From Acidimicrobiales bacterium (GTDB lineage Bacteria > Actinomycetota > Acidimicrobiia > Acidimicrobiales > Aldehydirespiratoraceae): a DNA stretch of 57,688 bases. The stretch covers positions 1 to 57,688 of the forward strand of contig JAQWLJ010000067.1 of NCBI GenBank assembly GCA_029247365.1, given 5' to 3'. The first letter of the stretch is position 1, and each line of letters starts with the position of its first letter. The position numbers and the translations under genes are program-made. Shown here one piece after another: positions 1-7,676 of the stretch. Under the pieces are notes generated by a model. It had not been told where the DNA came from and made no database searches. It saw only the letters and a program-made list of their open reading frames with translations.

Positions 1-747
1 TGTGAGTGTGAGATGGGTTCCGCGGATCTCAAAAAGGAGAGTGCCGCGGCCAAGGATGCTCGAGAACGCGGCCGAGTACTCGCTGCATCCGGTGAGAGGT
101 GCCACAGCGAGCGTGACGGCGATCTCGGTTACCCGATAGGCGATTTCGAACGGACCGCAGCAGTCGAACCCTGCCACTTGCCCATCGGGCTCAAAGACGA
201 GGTGTGCAGGATTGTCGACGGCGTTCGACGTTGCGGTGATCGGGTCGAAGAAGCCCTCGACAACCCACTGGGTCTCGATGAGTGGATTGTCGGTCTCGAC
301 CACCTCACGGTCGACAAGTTCGATCATGGTTTTCGGGGTTGTGATGGTGAGTGTGTTGGTGCCGGTGGCGAGCGTCGGCTGGCTGTTCAAGACCTCGATG
401 ATGAATTCGTCCTGGGCGTGGCGCTCGGAATCGCACCCCATCTCAGTTGAGAACATGCTGTCGATAACCATGACGTTGTCATCGATCGCGTAGGTCCCGC
501 CGATGTTGTTGCACCCGGCGCCGACCCTGACTCCGCCCGCTTCGAAGCGCAGCGAGATACGAGTGCCCTCGGCCAAGGGTCGGTCTATTCCGCCCTCGTT
601 CACCGAAGTTGACCAGAACTCCTTGCCGTTGATGTTAATCCCGGGCGCGTCGGTGGCGGGGTCGTCCGGCGTGCGTTCGCGGCCACCGCATGCGGCGGCG
701 AGACCTGATCGCAAGCATGAAAGGCGACAACGTCGTGCGACCGACAT
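1..747 (-). CDS. META-domain lipoprotein (3' end beyond window)
   Basis: Open on the minus strand from ATG at 747 to the window edge, 249 codons with no stop. The N-terminus is basic and ends in a lipobox (GLAAAC, Cys at residue 20), so it is predicted to be an exported lipid-anchored protein. Two META (HslJ-like) domains can be read. The first has the GCNNIGG motif around residue 75, followed by the typical Met/Cys segment (STEMGCDSE). The second is near the window edge, with a TGCSEY segment and RGTHLTLT. META proteins are envelope proteins of poorly known function. The hydrophobic core of the signal is short because several Arg and Cys residues precede the lipobox, so the start is less certain than the domain call. 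Confidence 0.75.
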   Translation of the reverse strand, partial: MSVARRCRLSCLRSGLAAACGGRERTPDDPATDAPGININGKEFWSTSVNEGGIDRPLAEGTRISLRFEAGGVRVGAGCNNIGGTYAIDDNVMVIDSMFSTEMGCDSERHAQDEFIIEVLNSQPTLATGTNTLTITTPKTMIELVDREVVETDNPLIETQWVVEGFFDPITATSNAVDNPAHLVFEPDGQVAGFDCCGPFEIAYRVTEIAVTLAVAPLTGCSEYSAAFSSILGRGTLLFEIRGTHLTLT

Positions 748-1162
748 CGGTATCAGCCAGCGGCCCAGACCCGGCTGTGTCGGTCTGGTTAGCGCGGCCC
801 AACAGCGCTTGGCACACCGAGTCGATAGCGCGGGCCACTGCAAGGAGCAGTGGGGGATCAGCAGAATTCAGTCTGGGATGAAACGGGGGCTGCTGCCTCG
901 ACGTCGGGTGCGGTTTCGGCACGGGTTTGCGACGTTGATCACGCGTAGCAGGCTGCGGGAGAGTCCGTGCCCACCGCCGTGTCAGAGGCGCTTTGATGGC
1001 CCAGTTGAATGCGATACCGGTGACGACGAACGTGAGGGTCGTCACCGGCAACTATTTGAACCCGCGCGACGAAGCCTGCTGCCGCCAGCGAGATGCGAGC
1101 GGATAAGACAGCCTGGCTGGCTCACAAACCATCGCTGGAAATACGTTTGAGAGGCGCTGGCT
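748..1162. other. Intergenic region, no convincing gene
   Basis: About 415 bases between the META lipoprotein start and the end of the DinB-like gene. Open frames on both strands are arginine-rich, overlap each other and have no recognisable domain. The only structure I see is the perfect inverted repeat at 1017-1048. Confidence 0.5.
1017..1048 (-). terminator. Perfect 11-bp stem-loop, possible terminator
   Basis: The arms CCGGTGACGAC (1017-1027) and GTCGTCACCGG (1038-1048) are exact reverse complements around a 10-base loop. It lies 115 bases past the stop of the minus-strand gene ending at 1163. There is no T-tract, as is common for actinobacterial terminators. An operator for the downstream lipoprotein is the alternative reading. 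Confidence 0.4.
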
Positions 1163-1744
1163 TCAGGGTGTGCGACCGCAGAACGCCAGCATTCGGTCGA
1201 AGCTGGTTGCGTCGGCCGGCACAGCGACTTCTGGTCCGAACGCACCGCTGGCTCGAGAGTCTTCGGTGATGAAGGAACTGAAGAACGACGCAGCGGCTTC
1301 GGTGAGGTGCGCTGGTGGCTCAAACTCTTGTCCGGTTGCGCGGGCTAGATCCCAACAGTGGACGTAGTTGTCAGCTGAGAGCATTTGCAGTGCGTAGCCG
1401 GCAGGCATCTCGCCGAACACGAGATTCACGTTTTCGCTTACGTCTTCAACGCCTGCGACGGCGTTATCGATCGCTGCGGTGGCCTGTCGGTAGGTCTCGT
1501 GGTGATCGTCGCCGAGCACGTCGCCGAGTTGGGCCGGCATTGTTGTCACGAGTTCTTGTTGGCGTTCGTCATCACCGGCCATTCCGGCACCGAAGATGAA
1601 GCGTCCAAGAGTGAAATGACCGATCAGGTCTCGAACAGTGAAGCCGTCACATGGCGAGTCACTTGCCAGTTGGGCTGAAGCAGTGCCTTCGACCAGCGGT
1701 GTTAGAAGGTCGCTGACCTCTCGAAAGAACTCTTTGGGATGCAT
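1163..1744 (-). CDS. DinB-like TIGR03086-type metal-binding protein
   Basis: 193 aa from ATG 1744, chosen because GGAGGA sits 8 bases upstream; the frame continues upstream with low-complexity basic sequence that is not protein-like. The fold is that of the mycothiol-dependent maleylpyruvate isomerase/DinB superfamily. Visible marks are the N-terminal DGFTVRDLIGH segment, a central VHCWDLARATGQ segment with a candidate metal His, and a C-terminal FGPEVAVPADA...RMLAF block. Members bind a divalent metal through three His residues and many use mycothiol, but the substrate here is unknown. A copy of the dispersed hairpin repeat lies about 150 bases upstream. Confidence 0.8.
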   Translation of the reverse strand: MHPKEFFREVSDLLTPLVEGTASAQLASDSPCDGFTVRDLIGHFTLGRFIFGAGMAGDDERQQELVTTMPAQLGDVLGDDHHETYRQATAAIDNAVAGVEDVSENVNLVFGEMPAGYALQMLSADNYVHCWDLARATGQEFEPPAHLTEAAASFFSSFITEDSRASGAFGPEVAVPADATSFDRMLAFCGRTP

Positions 1745-1890
1745 GTTTCGTCTCCTCCGTATTAAGCAGTTGCGGCTGGTCTGTCTCGTCCCGCCTCTGC
1801 GTGCTGGCCAAGCATGTCTATCTTTTTGGAAAGCTCCGTGTCGACACTTCTTGAACCGTTCACTTTGGAGCTGCAAGTCTCGACGGGGTC

Positions 1891-1937
1891 AGCAGAACCC
1901 GGTTAATTTTTGTGAGAGAAACCGGCAAATTGCAAGA
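1891..1937 (+). repeat. Dispersed double-hairpin repeat, copy A
   Basis: Most diverged of four related copies (others at 2671, 6502, 7340), all in one orientation. It starts GCAGAACCCGG and keeps GAGAAACCGG in the middle, but the right-hand arms have decayed. It lies between the DinB-like gene and the 3' end of the lipoprotein gene at 2058-2549. Confidence 0.65.
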
Positions 1938-2001
1938 TTCCCTCAAGACCGGGGGAGCCCTAGAAGTCCGTTGGGCTGCCCTGACGAAGTTCTTGAGTGG
2001 G

Positions 2002-2034
2002 GCCGGACGACCTCGGTGCTGGTGGTCGTCCGGC
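2002..2034 (-). terminator. Perfect 11-bp stem-loop after lipoprotein gene
   Basis: The arms GCCGGACGACC (2002-2012) and GGTCGTCCGGC (2024-2034) are exact reverse complements with an 11-base loop. It sits 23 bases past the stop of the minus-strand lipoprotein gene, which is where a terminator should be, but has no T-tract. The 313-base gap 1745-2057 contains only this hairpin and repeat copy A. Confidence 0.55.
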
Positions 2035-2057
2035 ATGCCCGTTCTAGCGTGAACGCG

Positions 2058-2549
2058 CTACTCGTCGAAGCCCCCACAGGTAAACATGACTTCGAAGACG
2101 ACGGCCATCAGCGCCTCCTCTTCCTCTGGGGAGGGATCGGCACCCGTCAACTCTGCGGTCATCATCGTCTCAAGAGTTTCCGCGTCGAGCGCGCCGGCGA
2201 AGCATTCGGCCTCGTCCTGAGTTGCGCCATCGGCGACCATCGAATCAACCATCAGCTGATTCATATCGACACAGTCAAAGAGTGACTCGATCAAGACGAG
2301 CTCTGCGCCTTCGGGCGGGTCGTCTTTAGGGTCGCCGGCGAGAAGCTCATCGAGCAGGTTGTCGTCGAGGCCGGCAACGAGAGCTTCTGCCAGGCAACGG
2401 TTCTCGCTATCGGTCAACTGGACGTCGTCGACGGCGCTTTCCTCTTCGAGAAAAGCTACGAGTTCGTCGACGCGAGGGTCACCGCCAGAGTCACCTCCGC
2501 AGGCGACTGCAAAAAGGGCAATAAATGTGATGACGGCGAGGCTCTTCAT
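2058..2549 (-). CDS. Small acidic secreted lipoprotein
   Basis: 163 aa. The signal is short: a Lys at residue 2, a hydrophobic stretch, then the lipobox LFAVAC with Cys 17, followed by a Gly/Asp linker typical of lipoproteins. The mature part is strongly acidic and has four further Cys residues spaced across it (RCLAEAL, FDCVD, AECFAGAL, MFTCG). This pattern suggests two disulfides and an internally repeated helical domain. I do not recognise a named family. The gene stands alone, with hairpin-repeat copies A and B on its two sides and a stem-loop 23 bases past its stop. Confidence 0.75.
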   Translation of the reverse strand: MKSLAVITFIALFAVACGGDSGGDPRVDELVAFLEEESAVDDVQLTDSENRCLAEALVAGLDDNLLDELLAGDPKDDPPEGAELVLIESLFDCVDMNQLMVDSMVADGATQDEAECFAGALDAETLETMMTAELTGADPSPEEEEALMAVVFEVMFTCGGFDE

Positions 2550-2670
2550 TCTGAAAGTGTCGCACCTTTATGCGAGCCACGCTTTGAAGGTGCGGAAATA
2601 ACGAGACCGGGAACGTCAGCGGCCGCGGTGGCCGAGGTTCAGGCACGGGCGAGAATGGCGTGGAGGGCTC

Positions 2671-2716
2671 GCAGAACCCGGCTGATTTCCGCGAGAGAAA
2701 CCGCCGAATTTTCCTA
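2671..2716 (+). repeat. Dispersed double-hairpin repeat, copy B
   Basis: Reads CGCAGAACCCGGCTGATTTC, then CGCGAGAGAAACCGCCGAAT, followed by a C-run as in copies C and D. Same orientation as the other copies. It lies upstream of the lipoprotein gene and abuts the 3' end of the small gene ending at 2714. Confidence 0.7.
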
Positions 2717-2920
2717 ACCCCCCTGATCGGGGTCGGTGTGCTGCGACACCGGGTTCTCCATGACGTCATCGAACATCTGGGGGGGGGTGCCGCGCTCGTC
2801 GTAGTCGAAGATCCGACGGATGATTTCGCGCTCTTCATCGGTGGGATCCGTCGCTGCGGACCCTAGCGCCTTCCGCATGGATGGCTTATCGCTCTCCGAG
2901 AGGGCTCCGACCGCGCACAT
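2714..2920 (-). CDS. Small hypothetical protein
   Basis: 68 aa from ATG 2920; a GTG at 2950 is an alternative with a weak GGCGGA upstream. The C-terminal half reads like real protein: an acidic amphipathic stretch (TDEEREIIRRIFDYDERG) followed by a Pro/Gln/Asp tail. The longer frame upstream to 3088 is antisense to the hydrolase signal peptide and was not used. No family recognised. It is divergent from the CocE-type hydrolase with about 50 bases between the starts. Confidence 0.4.
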   Translation of the reverse strand: MCAVGALSESDKPSMRKALGSAATDPTDEEREIIRRIFDYDERGTPPQMFDDVMENPVSQHTDPDQGG

Positions 2921-2971
2921 ACGATGCTCGACGGCGAACTCGCTCGGCACGATCCGCCGACTTAGTCTGGT

Positions 2972-5290
2972 GTGATGCTTCCCTCTTGCTTTGCTCTCCG
3001 ACCCACGCTCCGTCTGGCGACCGTCGTGATCCTCAGCCTGTCGCTGCTCGCTGTCGGCTGCGGCGACGGGGACGGGGACGCAGCGCAACCCCCTGACGAG
3101 AACTCCGACACCACCGCCGTCACCGATGGGCCTGCCGATGGTTCTTCTGCGGAGACCAGCACCAATTCTGACGATGCAGGATCCAGCGCGAGCGAAGCAA
3201 CGACGATTCCGGCCGACTTCTCAACGGTTGCCGCGGCTGGTCAGATCACTGTGACAGGGGCTGCGACGGGCACCGAGTTGACGCTGCGGGGACCAGGGGC
3301 CGAGCAGGTCGACACGGTTGATGATTTCGGCAACCTGCTGTTCCGGCAGGTCGAGCCAGGTGAAGGCTGGCAGGTACTTGCGCTCAGCACCGATCCGGTG
3401 CGGAGCAGCGACGAAGTGCGCGTGCCTGACTTCGACGAACACCCCGACCAGGCGTTCTTCGACGGTCAGGAGATCGGTGAGGGGTTCAACTACGTCGAGA
3501 TGCGCGACGGCACCTTGCTGAGCGCAACGGTGCGGTTGCCGGGGCCGATCGAGGATGGCCCTTATCCGACGGTGATCGAGTACTCCGGTTACGACCCGTC
3601 GAGTCCCTACGAGATCGAGCCTGCGATTAATATTTACGGTTTGTTGGGCTGGGCAACCGTCGGCGTCAACATGCGCGGGTCGGGGTGTTCGGGCGGGGCG
3701 TTCGACTACTTCGAACCGATGCAGTCGATCGACGGCTACGACGTCGTTGAGGCGATCGCCGCGCAGGACTGGGTGTATGAGAACCATGTCGGCATGGTCG
3801 GGATCAGCTACTCGGGCATCAGTCAGCTTTTCGTCGCGCAGACCCAGCCACCTAACCTCGCAGCGATCACACCGATTTCGGTGATCGAAGATTCGTATCG
3901 GTCGGTTGTGTGGCCCGGCGGCATCTACAACAACGGGTTCGCGAAAAGCTGGGGTGAGAGCCGTCAGGGCGCCAACGAGGCGTACGGTTCGGCGTGGGTC
4001 AATCAGCGCATCGACGAGGACGGCGACGAAATCTGTGATGCCAATCAGTTGTTGCGCAGCCAGAACCGCAATCTGGGAGAGGCGGCGGCCGAGACCGCGT
4101 TCTGGACCGATGCCCAAGGCGATCCCTTGTCGCCTCGGACCTTCGTCGGCCAGATCACGGTGCCGACCTTCCTGGCCGGCTCATGGCAGGACGAACAAAC
4201 CGGGGGTCGGTTCGCCACGATGCTCGATGACTTCACTGGCACAACGGTGTTCAAGGCCCACTTATACAACGGTGCACACGCCGATTCACTCGGGCCGCAG
4301 AGTCTCGCGGCAGCGATCGAACTACTCGACGTCTATGTCGCTGAGCGGACTCCGCAGGTGAGCCCGCTTGTTCGTCTCGGTGCCCCCGCCCTGTATGAGT
4401 CGGCGTTTGGCGTGGGCGGCATTGAGTTGCCACCCGATCGTTTCGCTTCGTTGGAGGAGGCCCGAGCCGCTCTGGAAAGCGAACCGGCGATCACCGTGTT
4501 TCTCGAAAATGGCGCGAACCCGGCAGCGTTGGGGGCACCCGTACCGCGCGAGTCGGTGTCATTCGAGCAGTGGCCACCGAGCGTTGCCGAAGCGGTGACC
4601 TGGAATCTCGGCGATCTGACCGGTGGGGAGTCGACAGCAGCGTTCACCGTCGATGTCGCACGATCTCAGTTGTTGACCAAGGCAGCCGATGAGGACGGCG
4701 ACGAGTTCGAGAATCTGCAGTGGGAGCCGCTAGAGGCGGGCAAGGCCATCGTGTTCGAAACAGCGCCGTTCTCCGAAGATCTGGTGTTGACCGGATCGGG
4801 CCGGGTGTCGTTGAGCGTGCATGCCGACGAGGCCGATGCCGATCTGCAGGTGACGATCAGCGAAGTGCGGCCCGATGGGCTCGAGATGTATGTGCAGTCG
4901 GGGTGGCTGCGGGCCTCGCATCGGGCATTGGACGACACCGAGTCGACCGAGGTCCTGCCGTGGCATCTGTTCACCGAAGCTGCAAGCGAGCTGTTGCCGG
5001 CCGGAGTATTCACCCAGGTTGATGTCGAGATCTTTCCGGCCGGACACGTGTTCCGGGCTGGTTCGGTCTTGCGCCTGATCATCGACAGTCCTGGCGGCAA
5101 CCGAAATCTGTGGGCGTTCGACGTGTTGGGGTTCGACGGGTCCCAGGTGCGGATCGATCCGGCAACGTCGTCGCTAACGCTGCCATTTGTGTCGGGCGTG
5201 GATGTTCCGGCGGAGCACCCTGATTGTGAGCACACCCGCAGCCAGCCATGCCGGCCCTGGCTGCCGTTCATGAATACGCAGGCGCCGTGA
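2972..5290 (+). CDS. CocE/NonD family hydrolase, lipoprotein
   Basis: 772 aa with GTG 2972 directly followed by ATG 2975, either of which could start it. A signal peptide ends in the lipobox LLAVGC, then a Ser/Thr/Asp-rich linker runs to about residue 75. The alpha/beta-hydrolase core follows. It has the oxyanion-side motif RGSGCSGG, the nucleophile elbow GISYSG and a catalytic-His region (NGAHADS), with SWQDEQTG as the likely Asp region. The last 200 residues are the beta-rich X-Pro dipeptidyl-peptidase C-terminal domain. The family (peptidase S15 type) hydrolyses esters and amides, including cocaine esterase and glutaryl-acylase relatives; the substrate here is unknown. It is probably anchored outside the membrane. 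The next gene overlaps its stop by GTGA. Confidence 0.88.
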   Translation: MMLPSCFALRPTLRLATVVILSLSLLAVGCGDGDGDAAQPPDENSDTTAVTDGPADGSSAETSTNSDDAGSSASEATTIPADFSTVAAAGQITVTGAATGTELTLRGPGAEQVDTVDDFGNLLFRQVEPGEGWQVLALSTDPVRSSDEVRVPDFDEHPDQAFFDGQEIGEGFNYVEMRDGTLLSATVRLPGPIEDGPYPTVIEYSGYDPSSPYEIEPAINIYGLLGWATVGVNMRGSGCSGGAFDYFEPMQSIDGYDVVEAIAAQDWVYENHVGMVGISYSGISQLFVAQTQPPNLAAITPISVIEDSYRSVVWPGGIYNNGFAKSWGESRQGANEAYGSAWVNQRIDEDGDEICDANQLLRSQNRNLGEAAAETAFWTDAQGDPLSPRTFVGQITVPTFLAGSWQDEQTGGRFATMLDDFTGTTVFKAHLYNGAHADSLGPQSLAAAIELLDVYVAERTPQVSPLVRLGAPALYESAFGVGGIELPPDRFASLEEARAALESEPAITVFLENGANPAALGAPVPRESVSFEQWPPSVAEAVTWNLGDLTGGESTAAFTVDVARSQLLTKAADEDGDEFENLQWEPLEAGKAIVFETAPFSEDLVLTGSGRVSLSVHADEADADLQVTISEVRPDGLEMYVQSGWLRASHRALDDTESTEVLPWHLFTEAASELLPAGVFTQVDVEIFPAGHVFRAGSVLRLIIDSPGGNRNLWAFDVLGFDGSQVRIDPATSSLTLPFVSGVDVPAEHPDCEHTRSQPCRPWLPFMNTQAP

Positions 5291-5850
5291 CGGCACCGAG
5301 ACCCGGCATCGCGATGAATGTTCAACCTTCCGCTCAGCGGCGTAGCCAAGGTCTCTCGATCACGCGGTCAATCTCGGCCCGGCAAGACGAGGTCTGGGAC
5401 GTAATCTCGGCTCCCGGCCACCTTGAGCTGGTTCATCCCTTCTGTGAGAGCAACGTTGTCTTTGAGTGGCCGGGAGAAGCAGCGGTGGACCAGATCCGCT
5501 ATCGAAGCGGATGGGTTTACGACCGGCATTTCAAAAAGTGGATCGACGGAGTCGGCTACGACCTCGAAATTGGTGCAGCAAACGAACCGACCTCACGAGT
5601 TTCTTGGAGGCTTGAGCAAAAAGACGGTGACGTGACCAACTTGACGATCAGTCTTTGGCCTCGCGTTATCGTCGACGTCCCGGGATTTCGGGGTTTGGTC
5701 CGTTGGGGGGTCGTTGGGCCGATGATGCGCCGTTACCTGCGTTCGGTCACTGCGGGGGTGGACTGGTTCGTGATCCATCGAACCCCAGTGCGGGCTGACC
5801 AGTTCGGCTTTCACCCTTGGTTCTCTTCGAAGCGACGTTCACGCGTGTGA
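5287..5850 (+). CDS. SRPBCC/START-like domain protein
   Basis: 187 aa if translation starts at GTG 5287, which overlaps the hydrolase stop as GTGA and suggests coupling; ATG 5314 is the alternative. It has the polyketide cyclase/Bet v1-like arrangement: an N-terminal strand (SITRSISARQDEVWDVI), a helix with HLELVHPFCES, then strands and a C-terminal helix ending MMRRYLRSVTAGVDWF. Such domains bind hydrophobic ligands or act as cyclases and aromatases. No catalytic residues can be assigned, so the function is unknown. Confidence 0.7.
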   Translation: MTAPRPGIAMNVQPSAQRRSQGLSITRSISARQDEVWDVISAPGHLELVHPFCESNVVFEWPGEAAVDQIRYRSGWVYDRHFKKWIDGVGYDLEIGAANEPTSRVSWRLEQKDGDVTNLTISLWPRVIVDVPGFRGLVRWGVVGPMMRRYLRSVTAGVDWFVIHRTPVRADQFGFHPWFSSKRRSRV

Positions 5851-5960
5851 GGGGCTCTGGGGTGTCGAAGTTTCCTTGCGTCAGGGGTTGAGCCAGAACC
5901 CGAGGACAAACGCCGACGGTTGGCGATTGTTGACCCTCAAACCCCTTTAGTCTGCAGCTT

Positions 5961-6437
5961 GTGCCGAGTTCGTTGCCGCGCGGAGGACCAAACGGGCCGA
6001 TTGCAAAGTTGGTCGCAACACAGTGGTTCCGAGCCATAGGACCGAAGATCCTGCCGCCGGTGCATCGCTTCATCCGTCGAGTTACCGCCGACAGGTTCGT
6101 ACCTGGAGCAGCACTCGTCCTTTTTTCAACAGGGGCAAAAACGGGGTTCGTCAGGGAGACCCCGCTCGAGTCGTTCCGCGACGATGGCTCATGGTTTCTC
6201 GTGGGATCCAACTTTGCTCAACACCACCACCCGGCCTGGACGGCAAATCTCCTTGCCAATCCCCAATGCGAAGTCTTGATCAGGGGACGACGAACGCGAG
6301 CTATAGCGACCCTACTTTCAGGCACGGAGCGCCGTGCTGCATGGGAATCAGCCGTTGAGCACTTCGGTGGCTGGTCCAACTACCCGAACCTTACGGATCG
6401 AGAGTTTCGGATTTTCGAACTGACTCTCACAGACTGA
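5961..6437 (+). CDS. Deazaflavin (F420)-dependent nitroreductase family protein
   Basis: 158 aa from GTG 5961. The split-barrel Ddn-type pattern is clear: HRFIRRVTADR, then LVLFSTGAKTGFVRETPLE, then GSWFLVGSNFAQHHHPAWTANLLANP and a final ERRAAW/FPN-like block with YPNLTDREFRIFEL. Characterised relatives in mycobacteria reduce quinones or nitroimidazoles with F420H2, or bind other flavins. The gene is monocistronic, about 110 bases after the SRPBCC gene. Cofactor use is by family analogy. Confidence 0.82.
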   Translation: MPSSLPRGGPNGPIAKLVATQWFRAIGPKILPPVHRFIRRVTADRFVPGAALVLFSTGAKTGFVRETPLESFRDDGSWFLVGSNFAQHHHPAWTANLLANPQCEVLIRGRRTRAIATLLSGTERRAAWESAVEHFGGWSNYPNLTDREFRIFELTLTD

Positions 6438-6501
6438 CGACCATCATCGGCCGAGTTGCCGTCGACGGAACGCTCAGGCGGTAAAATGTCGACGCGAGAC
6501 C

Positions 6502-6550
6502 AGTAGAGCCCGAGTGGGTTTCTGCGACAGAGACCGCCGAATTCTGCGAG
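6502..6550 (+). repeat. Dispersed double-hairpin repeat, copy C
   Basis: Nearly identical to copy D over its second half (TTTCTGCGACAGAGACCGCC, then GAATTCTGCGAG). It is followed by CCCCCgtagtGGGGG, which can form an extra hairpin. It lies past the 3' end of the SLH/propeller gene. Confidence 0.75.
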
Positions 6551-6657
6551 GCCCCCGTAGTGGGGGATTCGAAGAATTCAGTGGGGCCAGTGCTTGAGCG
6601 GAAGCCGGCATCACTCGTGCTGTATCTCGGTCGTCGCTGTAGTCGTCGCTGCGGCCG

Positions 6658-7233
6658 TTACCCGACCGGGATTTTCGACACCGAGTTATCGCCGTTGTTG
6701 GCGGTCCAGATGTGGGTGCCGTCAAACGCCACCCCCCTCGGTTCGTTACCGACGTCGATGGTGGCTGCGACTGCACCGGTGGCGGCCACAATCTTTGACA
6801 CCGTGCTGTCGCTGTAGTTGGCGGTCCAGATGTGGGTGCCGTCAAACGCCACGCCGAACGGGCTGTTGCCGACCGTGATGGTCTCTTGCCACCATTGCAA
6901 CAGCGCCACCCGTTGCCCAGGAGCGTCAACCCTCTCACCTAGCACGTCAGCAGCCGTTTGTGCCCCGTCCGCGGTTGTTTGGGCGGTGATGACGTCGGTC
7001 GTGATGTTGTCGAGTGCGGGTTGGACGACGTTTTGGTCGTAGCGGTACGCGAACGTCACGTTCTGGGCGCGTGTCACCGCGTTCTCTGGCGAAAACGTTG
7101 TTGCTGATGTGCCGGTCGTGACCCCGTTGTCAGCAGCCCACTGGACTGCGTCGGTGTAGTAGCGGCCTTCGTCAACATCAGTAAACGTGTTCGACGCAAA
7201 AGCCACCGACGCACCCAAACCAACCAGCCTCAA
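6658..7233 (-). CDS. SLH-like plus beta-propeller repeat protein, 5' end disrupted
   Basis: The frame opens at TTG 7233 and gives 191 aa. An SLH-like module (NTFTDVDEGRYYTDAVQWA, then GVTTGTSATTFSPENAVTRAQ) is followed by a helical linker and two beta-propeller-type repeats with GVAFDGTHIWTAN. Such modules are typical of surface proteins. The signal peptide is broken. ATG 7287 would give a basic and then hydrophobic leader ending SVAFA, but the four decamers at 7221-7260 create an in-frame TGA at 7242-7240 after 15 codons. Either translation restarts at TTG 7233 with a shortened leader or the gene is inactive in this copy. It is short for the type, ending in VSKIPVG, and is bracketed by repeat copies C and D. 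Confidence 0.65.
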   Translation of the reverse strand: MRLVGLGASVAFASNTFTDVDEGRYYTDAVQWAADNGVTTGTSATTFSPENAVTRAQNVTFAYRYDQNVVQPALDNITTDVITAQTTADGAQTAADVLGERVDAPGQRVALLQWWQETITVGNSPFGVAFDGTHIWTANYSDSTVSKIVAATGAVAATIDVGNEPRGVAFDGTHIWTANNGDNSVSKIPVG

Positions 7234-7260
7234 CCAGGCTCAACCAGGCTCAACCAGCCT
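7221..7260. repeat. Four tandem 10-bp repeats over signal-peptide codons
   Basis: The plus strand reads CAACCAGCCT, CAACCAGGCT, CAACCAGGCT, CAACCAGCCT with no spacer, then a partial CAACC. The array covers the predicted signal-peptide codons of the minus-strand SLH gene. With one unit the leader is open; with two or three it is out of frame; with four it is in frame but contains TGA. Confidence 0.95.
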
Positions 7261-7339
7261 CAACCGACGCCACACAACAAACCCCATCCCACGAACCAGA
7301 CGGCTCGCTTAAACAAAGTTGGCACAAAGCACCCAGACC

Positions 7340-7388
7340 CGCAGAACCCGGGCCGATTTCTGCGACAGAAACCGCCGAATTCTGCGAG
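7340..7388 (+). repeat. Dispersed double-hairpin repeat, copy D (best preserved)
   Basis: Two hairpins sit side by side. The first is CGCAGAA, an 11-base loop, then TTCTGCG; the second is CAGAA, a 9-base loop, then TTCTG. A C-run follows. The plus strand codes nothing here; translated in reverse the repeat yields the fragment RRFLSQKSA. Apart from this repeat and the array at 7221-7260, the gap from 7234 to 7676 shows nothing recognisable. Confidence 0.8.
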
Positions 7389-7676
7389 TCCCCCAAGCCT
7401 CCACCCGCGGTTTTGGCCGTTGGCGCCGTGTGTATTGAATCCCGACCCGGTCACAGTTTCTGGCGTGAGCGCTTATTTGCTGCTTGACGCCGCCACTGTT
7501 CGCTTCCGCTTCACCGAGAAGCGTTCTGCTATCGAAGCACGCGCCGCTACAGGCGAACCTCTTGCTGTAATCGACCTGAACCGGGCATTTCAAAGGCGCA
7601 GGCTGCTGCCGACCAGCGTCTGTCGCCGAAAGCCCTCTCACTTGTGGCCTCGGCACCGGGCTGGCACCGTTGGCCG

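Noticed and set aside
3221-4117. Long minus-strand frame of 298 codons
   Set aside because: Antisense to the CocE-type hydrolase, in step with its codons; composition is His/Arg-rich and no domain is seen.
1891-7388. Hairpin repeats as integron attC sites
   Set aside because: They bracket single genes, but lack the GTT-type core site and paired R/L boxes of attC, and no integron integrase is present.
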